64,000 nucleotides of DNA from Anabaena minutissima FACHB-250. Lineage in GTDB: Bacteria > Cyanobacteriota > Cyanobacteriia > Cyanobacteriales > Nostocaceae. Made by a program: the position numbers and the translations under genes. How positions within the stretch are numbered: position 1 is the stretch's first letter; each line of letters opens with the position of its first letter. The stretch lies in contig NZ_JACJRG010000004.1 in NCBI RefSeq assembly GCF_014697125.1, positions 180,462 to 244,461 on the forward strand, written 5' to 3'. The notes beneath the pieces are model-generated. The model was not told the DNA's origin and searched no databases. It saw nothing but the letters and a program-made list of their open reading frames with translations. This document shows positions 44,749-52,969 of the stretch, piece by piece.

Positions 44749-45867
44749 ATGAATTGGTGGCAAAGACTTCAGAAAAATCCTTTGGCACGATTTGGGGCAA
44801 TCTTGTTGTTGGTTTTCTATATGGCGGTAATTGCTGCTGATTTCATTGCCCCATATAACCCTTACGTGTCACAAGCTAATGGTTCACTATTACCACCTAC
44901 TCGGATTTATTGGGTTGCCAAAACATCGGGTAAGTTTATTGGCCCCCACATTTATCCGACCACTCAGGGGGATACGGACTTAGAAACAGGCGATCGCCAA
45001 TTGATTGTAGACTATACAAAGCCTTCGCCTGTAAGATTATTTGTCGCTGGGCCAGAATACCGACTGTTTCAGTTGAGCTTACCAATACCCGGCAAATCGG
45101 AAGAAGTAACTATCATCCCTGGTATACCTTTAAATTGGCATTTATTTGGGGCAGATGGGGATGCAAAATTAAATCTTCTAGGGACTGACGAACAAGGACG
45201 CGACCAACTTAGCCGCTTGTTGTATGGTGGGCGGATTAGTCTATTTATTGGGATTATTGGGGTACTTTTCACCTTTCCCCTAGGTTTGTTGATAGGTGGG
45301 ATTTCTGGCTATTTTGGTGGTTGGACTGATAGCGTCATTATGCGAATAGCAGAAGTGCTAATGACTTTCCCTAGTATCTATTTGTTAGTTACCTTGGGTG
45401 CTGTCTTACCGGCTGGTTTAAGCAGCAGTCAGCGATTTTTATTGATTGTGTTGATTACTTCTGTGATTAGCTGGGCTGGTTTAGCTAGGGTTATTCGTGG
45501 ACAAGTCCTATCAATTAAAGAGCGAGAATTTGTCCAAGCAGCGAGAGCAATGGGTGGAAAGCCAATATATATTATTATCCGCCACGTTTTACCACAAACG
45601 GCTACTTATGTGATTATCTCTGCTACCCTCGCAGTTCCCAGTTTCATTGGTTCAGAAGCAATACTGAGTCTGATTGGTTTGGGTATTCAACAACCCGACC
45701 CTTCTTGGGGAAATATGCTGTCTTTAGCCAGTAATGCGTCTATTTTGGTACTGCAACCCTGGTTAATTTGGCCTCCGGCTTTGTTAATTATCCTGACAGT
45801 CTTGGCTTTCAATTTACTGGGAGATGGGTTGAGAGATGCGCTTGACCCACGGAGTTTGCGTAGATAG
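44749..45867 (+). CDS. Peptide-type ABC transporter permease (DppC/OppC family)
   Basis: A 372-residue inner-membrane permease. It begins with a typical OppC_N segment (NPLARFGAILLLVFYMAVIA) and has a BPD_transp_1 domain with about five more helices (LFIGIIGVLFTFPLGLLIGG, IYLLVTLGAVLPAGL, FLLIVLITSVISWAGLARVI). The EAA-type loop that contacts the ATPase reads FVQAARAMGGKPIYIIIRHV. The loop after helix 1 (about aa 40-165) is longer than in E. coli DppC. Members import di- or oligopeptides or nickel; substrate cannot be told here. No binding protein, second permease or ATPase is adjacent, which is common in cyanobacteria. Confidence 0.9.
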   Translation: MNWWQRLQKNPLARFGAILLLVFYMAVIAADFIAPYNPYVSQANGSLLPPTRIYWVAKTSGKFIGPHIYPTTQGDTDLETGDRQLIVDYTKPSPVRLFVAGPEYRLFQLSLPIPGKSEEVTIIPGIPLNWHLFGADGDAKLNLLGTDEQGRDQLSRLLYGGRISLFIGIIGVLFTFPLGLLIGGISGYFGGWTDSVIMRIAEVLMTFPSIYLLVTLGAVLPAGLSSSQRFLLIVLITSVISWAGLARVIRGQVLSIKEREFVQAARAMGGKPIYIIIRHVLPQTATYVIISATLAVPSFIGSEAILSLIGLGIQQPDPSWGNMLSLASNASILVLQPWLIWPPALLIILTVLAFNLLGDGLRDALDPRSLRR

Positions 45868-45870
45868 GGG

Positions 45871-45905
45871 ACAGGTGACAGGTGACAGGTGACAGGTGAT
45901 AGGTG
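45871..45905. repeat. Heptamer array ACAGGTG, five units
   Basis: Five tandem 7-mers (ACAGGTG, last one ATAGGTG) immediately follow the permease stop. They are the reverse complement of the array at 44600-44655, so the permease gene lies between inverted copies of one repeat. Confidence 0.95.
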
Positions 45906-45967
45906 AATTTTAGATTTTGGATTGAAACCCAATCCAAAATCCACTCATTGAATTGCCCAATTCCCAT

Positions 45968-46936
45968 TTAATTTTGCCAATTCAACGTTTGACAGAGGAA
46001 CAATAACATACATTCCCAAACTAGACGGGGTTGGGCGTAAGCTAGTAGATATTTGCGGGTTTGTTCTAATTGGTTAATGATGGGTGGTTGATGCCACTGT
46101 TGCCAGTAAGACTGTTGCAGATAATCGACTAACCATAGTTGGGTTTCTGTATCTAATTCTTTGTCAATTTGTTTGGCTAGTTCTAAAGCTTTGCGTTGGG
46201 ATGTCGGTGCTTTCATCAAATCTTGGAGTAGCTGGGGGGGAATTGCTTGTAATTGTTCGTAAGAGGCGATCGCATTTCCCGGACTACCAGCTGCTATGCT
46301 CAAGATTGCTGGATGCTGTAAAATTTCCTGATTACCTGTTTGCGTCAGGATTTGAGTTAAGGACGCTGTATCTAACCGAGAAAAAGCAATACGTTGACAG
46401 CGTGAAACCAAAGTGGGTAACACCGACTCAGGGGAAGGAGTGATTAAAATAATTGTTGCTTTTCCCGGTTCTTCTAAAGTCTTGAGGAGCGCATTAGCTG
46501 CTGGTTCTGCCATTGTCTGGGCTTCTTCCAACACTACTATATTCCTCGGTGCTTCCAAGGGGGGACGGCTGAGAAATTCTGTAATTTCTCGAATTTGTTC
46601 TAGGCGAATTAAAGGCGGTGCTTTGCGCTTGAGTTTCTTTTCGACGGCTTCTGCTGCTGTGAAGCGTTGTCCTTGATATTGGTACGTTGGCTGTACCCAT
46701 AAGACATCAGGATGATTACCTTGACGCAACCTTTGTTGTAAAGATGGCAGAGATTGCTCTTTTACGGTACTAGCAAATAACAACTCAATAAAGCACCGCG
46801 CCGCTAAACTCCGTCCTACTCCATCTGCACCGACAAACATATAGGCTGGTGCTACGCGGTTTTGCGTGACAGCCTGAGTTAGTAATTCGATGGCTTGTTG
46901 TTGTCCTAACAATGGTGCAAATGATTCTCTAATCAT
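45968..46936 (-). CDS. holB: DNA polymerase III subunit delta'
   Basis: A 322-residue clamp-loader subunit. The N-terminus (FAPLLGQQQAIELLTQAV) and the modified Walker A GADGVGRSLAARCF (Arg instead of Lys, as delta' does not hydrolyse ATP) are typical, followed by QGNHPDVLWVQP, IRLEQIREITEFLSRPP, VVLEEAQTMAEPAANALLKT and VSRCQRIAFSRLD. The sensor region NALLKTLEEP is intact. In many bacteria tmk stands next to holB; here tmk is 2.2 kb upstream on the same strand, with two other genes between. No Zn-binding cysteines are seen. Confidence 0.93.
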   Translation of the reverse strand: MIRESFAPLLGQQQAIELLTQAVTQNRVAPAYMFVGADGVGRSLAARCFIELLFASTVKEQSLPSLQQRLRQGNHPDVLWVQPTYQYQGQRFTAAEAVEKKLKRKAPPLIRLEQIREITEFLSRPPLEAPRNIVVLEEAQTMAEPAANALLKTLEEPGKATIILITPSPESVLPTLVSRCQRIAFSRLDTASLTQILTQTGNQEILQHPAILSIAAGSPGNAIASYEQLQAIPPQLLQDLMKAPTSQRKALELAKQIDKELDTETQLWLVDYLQQSYWQQWHQPPIINQLEQTRKYLLAYAQPRLVWECMLLFLCQTLNWQN

Positions 46937-47289
46937 TTAAATCAAGCTTTGCTTCCTTGCCTCATTTAATTCACCTATTTATTAATAACTTAATACAGAG
47001 AAATATTATTTTGTTTATCACAAGTAAAGATACTCAGCATTGGTAATTTATAATGTTTTACCTAAGTATCATTACTTTCAGAAAGATTAACTATAACTTA
47101 CGTATTTTACACACATCATTGATGACTTTACATCAAAAATCAAAAATTTCATAAAGAGGCACAATTTCCCTGGACAAATGAAAATTCAAGCATTAACGTA
47201 ATAAGCACATAGTGAAATAAATTCTGCTAAATAAATCACAGAATTTTTCTTTTTTAAAGAACCTCCTAACCATCAAAAATCCAGAAACA
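46937..47289. other. Divergent intergenic region, holB / PEP-CTERM gene
   Basis: A 353-nt AT-rich stretch between the holB start and the PEP-CTERM gene, and the likely promoter region for both. A purine-rich AAGAACCTCC lies about 20 nt before the PEP-CTERM start. No RNA gene or clear operator was found. Confidence 0.45.
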
Positions 47290-48027
47290 ATGTTATCTTC
47301 ACAGCTATCTCTCTACAAAAGCAAGTTTCTCACGGCTTTAGGATTAACCACCATCAGTTTATTTCTAGCAGCCAACTCAGCCCAGGCTTTCACTCTCGTT
47401 GATAGATCAGGTTTTACTGATGGAGATTTTAATAATCTATTGAGTAACGGCGAATTTACAGAATTATTTGTTGCTGAGGGTAGAATTGGTAACAACAGCT
47501 TAAATGGTGATCGAGAATTAGGTATTAACACGTCTACTGGTCTACCGGTTGCATCAGGTCAGCGTGTATGGGGAAATGGTACACCAGTAGATTTCACCTT
47601 GGAATACACTGGCACTCAAGTGAATTATACCGTTAATGGAGAACTACTTAGTAGTAACGCTTTTACTAGTGTTGCTGATAATATCTTTCTCCGTACCCGT
47701 GCTGCTGACGATAGTTCCATAACACTGAGTAATTTAGTGTTTAGTGGGACAGCAATTGGTCAAAATTTGCTATCTTCAGTCTCAGGAGCAGGAAGTGATA
47801 TAGACTATTTACAAATTAGTGATATATCTTCGCCCTTTACTCTCACAGGTGAAATATTAATGACTTGGACTGGTACAATTCCCAGGAATTCAAGACTAGC
47901 TTATCAAATTACAGTTGGTTCTACAAAGTCTATACCTGAACCTGGTGCTGTTGGTGCTATGTTCTTAGTTGGCGTTGCTGCTGTTGGTTATAGTAAAAGA
48001 AAACCATTAGTTAAAGCATCAGTTTAA
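47290..48027 (+). CDS. PEP-CTERM sorting domain protein
   Basis: A 245-residue exported protein. A signal peptide occupies the N-terminus (FLTALGLTTISLFLAANSAQ, cleavage likely after AQA). The C-terminus has the tag IPEPGAVGAMFLVGVAAVGY followed by a basic tail (SKRKP). The middle (aa ~60-210) is beta-rich with many Ser/Thr/Asn and resembles other choice-of-anchor-like cyanobacterial proteins. It should be moved to the envelope by exosortase. It is inserted between holB and the pathogen-related-like gene, on the opposite strand. Its function is unknown. Confidence 0.9.
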   Translation: MLSSQLSLYKSKFLTALGLTTISLFLAANSAQAFTLVDRSGFTDGDFNNLLSNGEFTELFVAEGRIGNNSLNGDRELGINTSTGLPVASGQRVWGNGTPVDFTLEYTGTQVNYTVNGELLSSNAFTSVADNIFLRTRAADDSSITLSNLVFSGTAIGQNLLSSVSGAGSDIDYLQISDISSPFTLTGEILMTWTGTIPRNSRLAYQITVGSTKSIPEPGAVGAMFLVGVAAVGYSKRKPLVKASV

Positions 48028-48066
48028 TAGACCAGCGAATTTAATTATGGGTTGCTGAAATCCTTG

Positions 48067-48115
48067 GTAGGCACAATTTATGTAGCCGAAGGCTTCCCGC
48101 AGGGTATTGTGCCTA
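48067..48115. repeat. Dispersed hairpin repeat, copy 1
   Basis: GTAGGCACAAT ... ATTGTGCCTA form the ends of a 49-nt element with TGTAGCCGAAGGCTTCCCGC inside. A copy with few differences is at 61613-61662. It lies after the PEP-CTERM gene and can fold into a long hairpin. Confidence 0.85.
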
Positions 48116-48209
48116 TGTTATTTTTGGAAATGTCTATTAAATTGTAAGTAGAACGACTTGAAAACAACAAACTTTGTTTAAGTAATGTAAAAAAACTAGG
48201 ATTGATTTC

Positions 48210-48306
48210 GTAGTAAGGACTTTAGTCCTTTTTTGTTCGCGGAGCGTCTGTCTACGACACGCGCCGCGTTCGGAGAGAACGCAGAGAGAACTAAAGTTCT
48301 TACTAC
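48210..48306. repeat. 97-nt MITE-like element with 17-bp terminal inverted repeats
   Basis: GTAGTAAGGACTTTAGT at the left end and ACTAAAGTTCTTACTAC at the right end are inverted repeats with one mismatch. The inside is GC-rich (ACGACACGCGCCGCGTTCGG). A single end-like copy, ACTAAAGTCCTTACTAC, occurs at 54594-54610. No coding content is present. Confidence 0.8.
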
Positions 48307-48339
48307 AAACCTTTAATTATTTACCCTGTTCTACTTAGA

Positions 48340-48996
48340 TTAAGTGTGGAAAGGACAGCCTGTTGTTAATTTGTTCAAAAACGAACTGTTATCAAAAAAG
48401 TGTTCTAATGACTCAATTTTTAAATCATCGTTAACGCGAGCAATACTAACGCCTACTACTTCTACAGTGTCTCCTGTAGGCGCGTGTTCTTTGTATGGCC
48501 CGCTAAATTGTCCCCAATGTCGCCACTTGAATGTTACGTTTGGCGGGCCTGATAAAACTTCGACAAGTTCCCATAAGAAGCCGTTAGGAAATGTCTGATG
48601 AAAGATATGTGCTGACGATTCAAAGTCTTCTTCGGAGGATTTGTATTTGTCTGAATCTCCGAGAAATAAATTGTATGTTCCGGCATCGGCTACATCGTCA
48701 GCAGTATAGGCTGTTCCACCATTGGTCATCATACGGAACTTATCTGTCACAATTGATATCCACTGCTGGGGATTGCTCTTATATGATGCTTCCATCTCGA
48801 AAGTCCGCACTAAATTTTGGACTATGGCTTCTAGAGAACCTTGTAGATGATTGTGTTGACTTTCGCGCTGGAGATTTTGATTGGTGCGGGAATAGTCAGG
48901 TGGTGTTTGATATCGCCACTCCACATTACTGCCATTAGCAATAACAGTATCTCTGTCTTGTATCCAAAGTGGTAGATTGGTAGATGTTTCACTCAT
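48340..48996 (-). CDS. Homologue of plant pathogen-related (PR) protein, SnoaL-like fold
   Basis: A 218-residue cytoplasmic protein. Its sequence follows the plant 'pathogen-related protein' family recalled from barley: VEWRYQTPPDYSRTNQNLQ, LQGSLEAIVQNLVRTFEMEA, FRMMTNGGTAYTADDV, YNLFLGDS, HIFHQTFPNGFLWELVEVL, SGPPNVTFKWRHWGQFSGPY and KEHAPTGDTVEVVGVSIARV. The fold is probably a SnoaL/NTF2-like cone that binds a small hydrophobic ligand. ATG 48996 (MSETSTN) is chosen; the longer frame starts with TTG 49008. The gene sits between tmk and holB on the same strand. Function is not established, even in plants. Confidence 0.75.
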   Translation of the reverse strand: MSETSTNLPLWIQDRDTVIANGSNVEWRYQTPPDYSRTNQNLQRESQHNHLQGSLEAIVQNLVRTFEMEASYKSNPQQWISIVTDKFRMMTNGGTAYTADDVADAGTYNLFLGDSDKYKSSEEDFESSAHIFHQTFPNGFLWELVEVLSGPPNVTFKWRHWGQFSGPYKEHAPTGDTVEVVGVSIARVNDDLKIESLEHFFDNSSFLNKLTTGCPFHT

Positions 48997-49150
48997 AAAA
49001 TGCAGCAAAAAGCCAGTTATTTGCTTGAAACTTAGATCAACATACCATGTAATTGGCCAGCTTTAATTGTTGAAATATTTCCATCATTGCAATTGCGATT
49101 ACCCACTCCCAAGTAAGAGGCGATGGCGTTCCGCCCAGCGTAGCTGATCG

Positions 49151-49786
49151 CTACTTTAGCTCCTTTAAATGTAAGTATAAAACTTCTTGTATTGTTTTGT
49201 GTACAGTTTCTTTGCTCAAACTACCATCAACTCGGAAAATGCGTGAGGGTGAGGACGCGGCTAAATCTGCATAACCTTGCTGTACACGACGATGAAAAGC
49301 AATGGTTTCTTGTTCGATGCGGTCTAATCCTAGTGCATCTTTGCGTTTACGGGCAAGTCCTAGCTCTACATCTACATCTAGCCAGATAGTCAAGTCGCTC
49401 TTTAAACCACCAGTAGCAATCTGATTTAGCTGGTGGATTAAATTCATATCCAAACCACGACCGTAACCTTGGTAGGCAATGGTAGAGTCAATATAGCGAT
49501 CGCACAAAATATATTTCCCGGCTGCTAAATTGGGTTGTAACTCTTGAGCAACGTGTTGAGCGCGATCGGCAGCATACAATAATAATTCTGTCACCTCAGC
49601 CACAGGCTGATCATCTTTCTTTTCTAGCAACAACCGCCGCAGATGCACACCCAACTCCGTCCCCCCTGGTTCACGGGTGATAATTACAGAAATCCCCAAA
49701 CTTTCTAACCACTCTGCACAAAGCTGCATTTGGCTAGTTTTGCCGCAACCTTCTACCCCTTCAAATACAATTAATCTGCCACCCAT
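49151..49786 (-). CDS. tmk: Thymidylate kinase
   Basis: A 211-residue enzyme phosphorylating dTMP to dTDP. The P-loop is EGVEGCGKTSQMQL near the N-terminus, followed by the DR motif region TREPGGTELGVHLR, the second substrate motif DRAQHVAQELQPNL and CDRYIDSTIAYQGYGRGLD, with the lid region LARKRKDALGLDRIEQET. Length and motifs are standard. A short in-frame upstream region lacks a better start than ATG 49786. The usual tmk-holB pairing is broken by two genes. The product is essential and cytoplasmic. Confidence 0.96.
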   Translation of the reverse strand: MGGRLIVFEGVEGCGKTSQMQLCAEWLESLGISVIITREPGGTELGVHLRRLLLEKKDDQPVAEVTELLLYAADRAQHVAQELQPNLAAGKYILCDRYIDSTIAYQGYGRGLDMNLIHQLNQIATGGLKSDLTIWLDVDVELGLARKRKDALGLDRIEQETIAFHRRVQQGYADLAASSPSRIFRVDGSLSKETVHKTIQEVLYLHLKELK

Positions 49787-49893
49787 GCTATTTTCAGTTA
49801 CCAGTTATCAGTTACACGTTACCAGTTATTTTCACCGTCCTGTACTAGTTGTTGTGTGCGCTAACCTAGTTTGAAAGACAAGAATCAATTCTG

Positions 49894-50910
49894 ATGAAAA
49901 AAAGGATTTGGCTCGCTCTGTTGGTACTGGTAGCAATTGTGATTGTGGGTGGTAGGGGGAGTACATTTTTTCAACAACGTTCCTCCGTAGAAATTGTTGA
50001 GACTACGCCACTAATTACACCTCAACCACAACCAGAGTCTCAGGAAGTTAACAACGCCCCGCAAGTATCTGCTGATAAATTATTAGCTCACATTCAAAAG
50101 CTAAATTTTCAACGCTATACACCAAAAGAGCGATCGCTTACTCGTACTTATATCATCAATGAACTACAGAAGTTAGGCTGGAAACCGAAATTAGAAAAGT
50201 TTTCTGGTGGTGTAAATGTCTTTGCTGAACGCCCAGGAACTGACACCAAAACCGGAGCAATTTTAGTTGCAGCGCATTATGATACGGTTGCTGAGTCTCC
50301 TGGCTCTGATGATAATGCTAGCGGTGTAGCGGTATTACTGGAATTAGCCAGAGTTTTTCACTCACTACCCACACCCCGGAATTTGCAGTTAGCATTTTTT
50401 GACCTAGAGGAAGCCGGACTACTTGGGAGTAAAGCGTTTGTGACTCAAGAAAAACGTTTGCAAAACCTCCAGGGTGTGATCGTGATGGATATGGTGGGTT
50501 ATGCTTGCTATACCAGCGGGTGTCAGCAATATCCGACTGGTTTACCTGTGACTCCACCCAGCGATAAAGGTGATTTTTTAGTAGCCATAGGTGACACGGA
50601 ACATTTACCATTATTGAAAGCTTTTAACAACTCCGATAGCAGGAATTTACCAGATATTCTCAAGCTACCAATTCCCCTAAAAGGTTTGCTCACACCCGAT
50701 ACGCTGCGTAGTGATCACGCACCATTTTGGTATCAAGGTATAGGTGCAGTATTAGTTACAGATACGGCTAATCTCCGTACACCCCACTACCATCAACCTA
50801 GTGATACACCTGAAAATATCGAGCGATCGTTTTTTATCGGCTCTGCACAGATTGTAGTTAATGCCACTAATAATTTGTTAAATCAAAAAGTTACCGCTAA
50901 AGCTCTCTAG
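49894..50910 (+). CDS. M28-family zinc metallopeptidase
   Basis: A 338-residue peptidase with an N-terminal membrane anchor or signal segment (IWLALLVLVAIVIVGGRGST), thus acting outside the cytoplasm. Zinc and catalytic residues can be placed: His and Asp in VAAHYDTVAESPGSDDNASG, Glu-Glu in DLEEAGLLGSKAF, Asp in VIVMDMVGYA and the last His in SDHAPFWYQGIGAVLVTDTA. The family cleaves N-terminal amino acids or glutaminyl residues. The Gln/Pro-rich stretch after the anchor (ITPQPQPESQEV) is a linker. The gene is divergent from tmk. Confidence 0.92.
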   Translation: MKKRIWLALLVLVAIVIVGGRGSTFFQQRSSVEIVETTPLITPQPQPESQEVNNAPQVSADKLLAHIQKLNFQRYTPKERSLTRTYIINELQKLGWKPKLEKFSGGVNVFAERPGTDTKTGAILVAAHYDTVAESPGSDDNASGVAVLLELARVFHSLPTPRNLQLAFFDLEEAGLLGSKAFVTQEKRLQNLQGVIVMDMVGYACYTSGCQQYPTGLPVTPPSDKGDFLVAIGDTEHLPLLKAFNNSDSRNLPDILKLPIPLKGLLTPDTLRSDHAPFWYQGIGAVLVTDTANLRTPHYHQPSDTPENIERSFFIGSAQIVVNATNNLLNQKVTAKAL

Positions 50911-51027
50911 TAAAGTGCGGTGGAAATAAAGCTACAATCTAAGAATAGGGGAAAAGCTGACAAAATAATTCTGTATCCAATACGACACAGGTATACATCA
51001 CTTGGGTTATAATTTTTTATCGCTGAG

Positions 51028-51276
51028 ATGGAAACTATAAAACTATCTGATCAAGGACAAGTCATTATTCCTGAAGCCTTGCGAAAAGCTTATGGTTGGG
51101 AAGTAGGTCAAGAATTAATCCTAACTGAAATGGGTGATGGTATTCTTTTACAACCAAAGAAATTATTTCCTGAAACTACATTAGATGATGTTGCAGCGTG
51201 TTTGAAATATCAAGGTACACCGAAGACTCTGAAAGATATGGAGGATGCTATTCGTCAAGGTGTAGAGGAGTCGTAA
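51028..51276 (+). CDS. AbrB/SpoVT-type antitoxin (VapB-like)
   Basis: An 82-residue protein with an N-terminal swapped-hairpin DNA-binding domain (IKLSDQGQVIIPEALRKAYG, EVGQELILTEMGDGILLQPK), as in VapB or MazE antitoxins. The C-terminal part (DDVAACLKYQGTPKTLKDME) is the likely toxin-binding arm. Its stop is 1 nt before the PIN toxin start, so the two are one operon, and it should repress its own promoter. The order antitoxin-toxin is standard. Confidence 0.92.
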   Translation: METIKLSDQGQVIIPEALRKAYGWEVGQELILTEMGDGILLQPKKLFPETTLDDVAACLKYQGTPKTLKDMEDAIRQGVEES

Positions 51277-51277
51277 C

Positions 51278-51667
51278 ATGATCGCTGTTGATACTAATAT
51301 CGTGGTCAGGCTGTTGACTCAAGATGATGAGTTACAGTATGAAAAAAGTCTAGAAATTTTTCAAAATCATCAGATTTTTATCCCTGATACGGTGATTCTT
51401 GAAACAGAATGGGTATTGAGATTCGCATATAAATTCCAACCAAAAGAGATATGTATAGCATTAAAAAAGTTGTGTGGTTTGGCAAATGTCCATCTGAGTA
51501 ATACTCCTCTAATTGCTCAAGTGCTTCATTGGCATGAGGTTGGGTTAGATTTCGCAGATGCTTTTCACCTTGCTCAGTCTCAAAATTATACCCATCTATA
51601 TACATTCGATGGAAAATTTATCACACGAGCTAAGGGACTAACAACTTGCGAAGTCACAAAACCTTGA
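51278..51667 (+). CDS. vapC: PIN-domain toxin (VapC-like ribonuclease)
   Basis: A 129-residue PIN nuclease. It begins MIAVDTNIVVRLLTQDD with the first catalytic Asp at aa 4 (AVDTN); FIPDTVILETEWVLR carries the conserved Glu near aa 42, and GLDFADAFHLAQSQ and TFDGKF hold the later acidic residues. Such toxins cut tRNA or rRNA and are neutralised by the partner encoded just upstream. All acidic active-site residues look intact, so the toxin is probably active. The next gene on the opposite strand ends 28 nt downstream. Confidence 0.93.
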   Translation: MIAVDTNIVVRLLTQDDELQYEKSLEIFQNHQIFIPDTVILETEWVLRFAYKFQPKEICIALKKLCGLANVHLSNTPLIAQVLHWHEVGLDFADAFHLAQSQNYTHLYTFDGKFITRAKGLTTCEVTKP

Positions 51668-51695
51668 ATTAGATTGGCGATCGCTTTAACATTTG

Positions 51696-52916
51696 TTAAC
51701 ATTCTCCGATTAATTCAGCAACTCTGATTGCAGAAGTGATTGCTCCTTCATGCAATCCATCTCCAAGATAAGCTCCTACATGGTAAGTATTGTTATCACC
51801 ATTGCTGCTGATAACTTCATTCCTATACATGAAAGATTCGACAGTATATAGAGGCGTGTGATGTTCTTGAATGTGAAGGATTTTGTCTTGAGCAATCACA
51901 TCATCCAAGTTAAAAGCCAGACTGTATTGAAGAGACGATGATACTCCACAAAGCCGATTTAGATAGGCGTTATATCCCCATCCGTTATTTGTGTGGAAGA
52001 AATCAAATTCTGAAGATTGCTTAATACCCTCTTTCTCATACATAGAAATATCTGTATGTATCACAGTTTTGGCTTGATTTTTTTTCCATCTAGAAAATCG
52101 TTGAATTTCTTCATTAGTCGGTGTAGATAGTAACTTTATTACTTGATCAGGTGGTGTTGCGAAAACTACTTTATCGAACAGATATTCTACACCATTAGAC
52201 AGTAAGATTGTAACGGAGTCAGGTTGTCTAAAAATCTCTGCAACCTCTACATTAAGAAAAATTTCACCCTGAAATCGTTCTAGAATTTTTTCAATATAAG
52301 AATAAACTCCTCCTTTAATCCTTACCCAGTTAACAAAGATATAATCTCTTAAAATGGGAATGCTCATTTCTGCTGGAAAGTTATTGATTAGCTCAAATGC
52401 CATTGAATAGCTATACATCGTTAATAATTTTAACCAGTCATTACGAATACACTGGCTTTTTAAGAATTGAGACATGGGCTGATTATATAATTGCTGTATT
52501 TGAGTGAAATATGTTTTTAATAAGAGTCCAGCAGAACTTGCATAGAGAGTATTAAGTTTCAGATATTCAATAAAACGTCGAATACCTGTAAAATTGTGTT
52601 GAATTGACACCGATGAAAGAACATGATGCCCATCTGGTAAAAACAATGCTGAACCAATATTGACAGGTTCTAGTTCTACTGACAACTCTTGCATTAATTT
52701 TAGAAAATTATGAAACTTAAGTGGAAATTCAAGGACACCACTTTCTAAAGTTTGTTCACAGCCAGATTGATTAGGTTTAACATTTTTATTTAATGTGCGA
52801 ATATGTCCACCTAAAATATTTTGTTTTTCAAAAATCGTGACGTGATGCCCATTTTTTTCAAGCAGATATGCCGTTACCATACCGCTTGCTCCGCCCCCAA
52901 TAATTGCAATTTTCAT
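51696..52916 (-). CDS. FAD/NAD(P)-binding oxidoreductase (amine-oxidase fold)
   Basis: A 406-residue flavoprotein. The N-terminus KIAIIGGGASGMVTAYLLEK with a downstream TIFEKQNILGGHIRTL is a Rossmann FAD-binding motif of the amine oxidase/phytoene desaturase superfamily; DKVVFATPPDQVIKLL is the second FAD segment, and YHVGAYLGDGLHEGAITSAI resembles the C-terminal FAD motif of COG2907-type proteins. The substrate is not evident. It lies 53 nt downstream of another flavoprotein gene on the same strand, so both may act in one pathway. Confidence 0.85.
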   Translation of the reverse strand: MKIAIIGGGASGMVTAYLLEKNGHHVTIFEKQNILGGHIRTLNKNVKPNQSGCEQTLESGVLEFPLKFHNFLKLMQELSVELEPVNIGSALFLPDGHHVLSSVSIQHNFTGIRRFIEYLKLNTLYASSAGLLLKTYFTQIQQLYNQPMSQFLKSQCIRNDWLKLLTMYSYSMAFELINNFPAEMSIPILRDYIFVNWVRIKGGVYSYIEKILERFQGEIFLNVEVAEIFRQPDSVTILLSNGVEYLFDKVVFATPPDQVIKLLSTPTNEEIQRFSRWKKNQAKTVIHTDISMYEKEGIKQSSEFDFFHTNNGWGYNAYLNRLCGVSSSLQYSLAFNLDDVIAQDKILHIQEHHTPLYTVESFMYRNEVISSNGDNNTYHVGAYLGDGLHEGAITSAIRVAELIGEC

Positions 52917-52969
52917 GTTTCACTACCAAACTAATGGGATGCTTTTAAAAATAAAGTTTTATAGAGATT

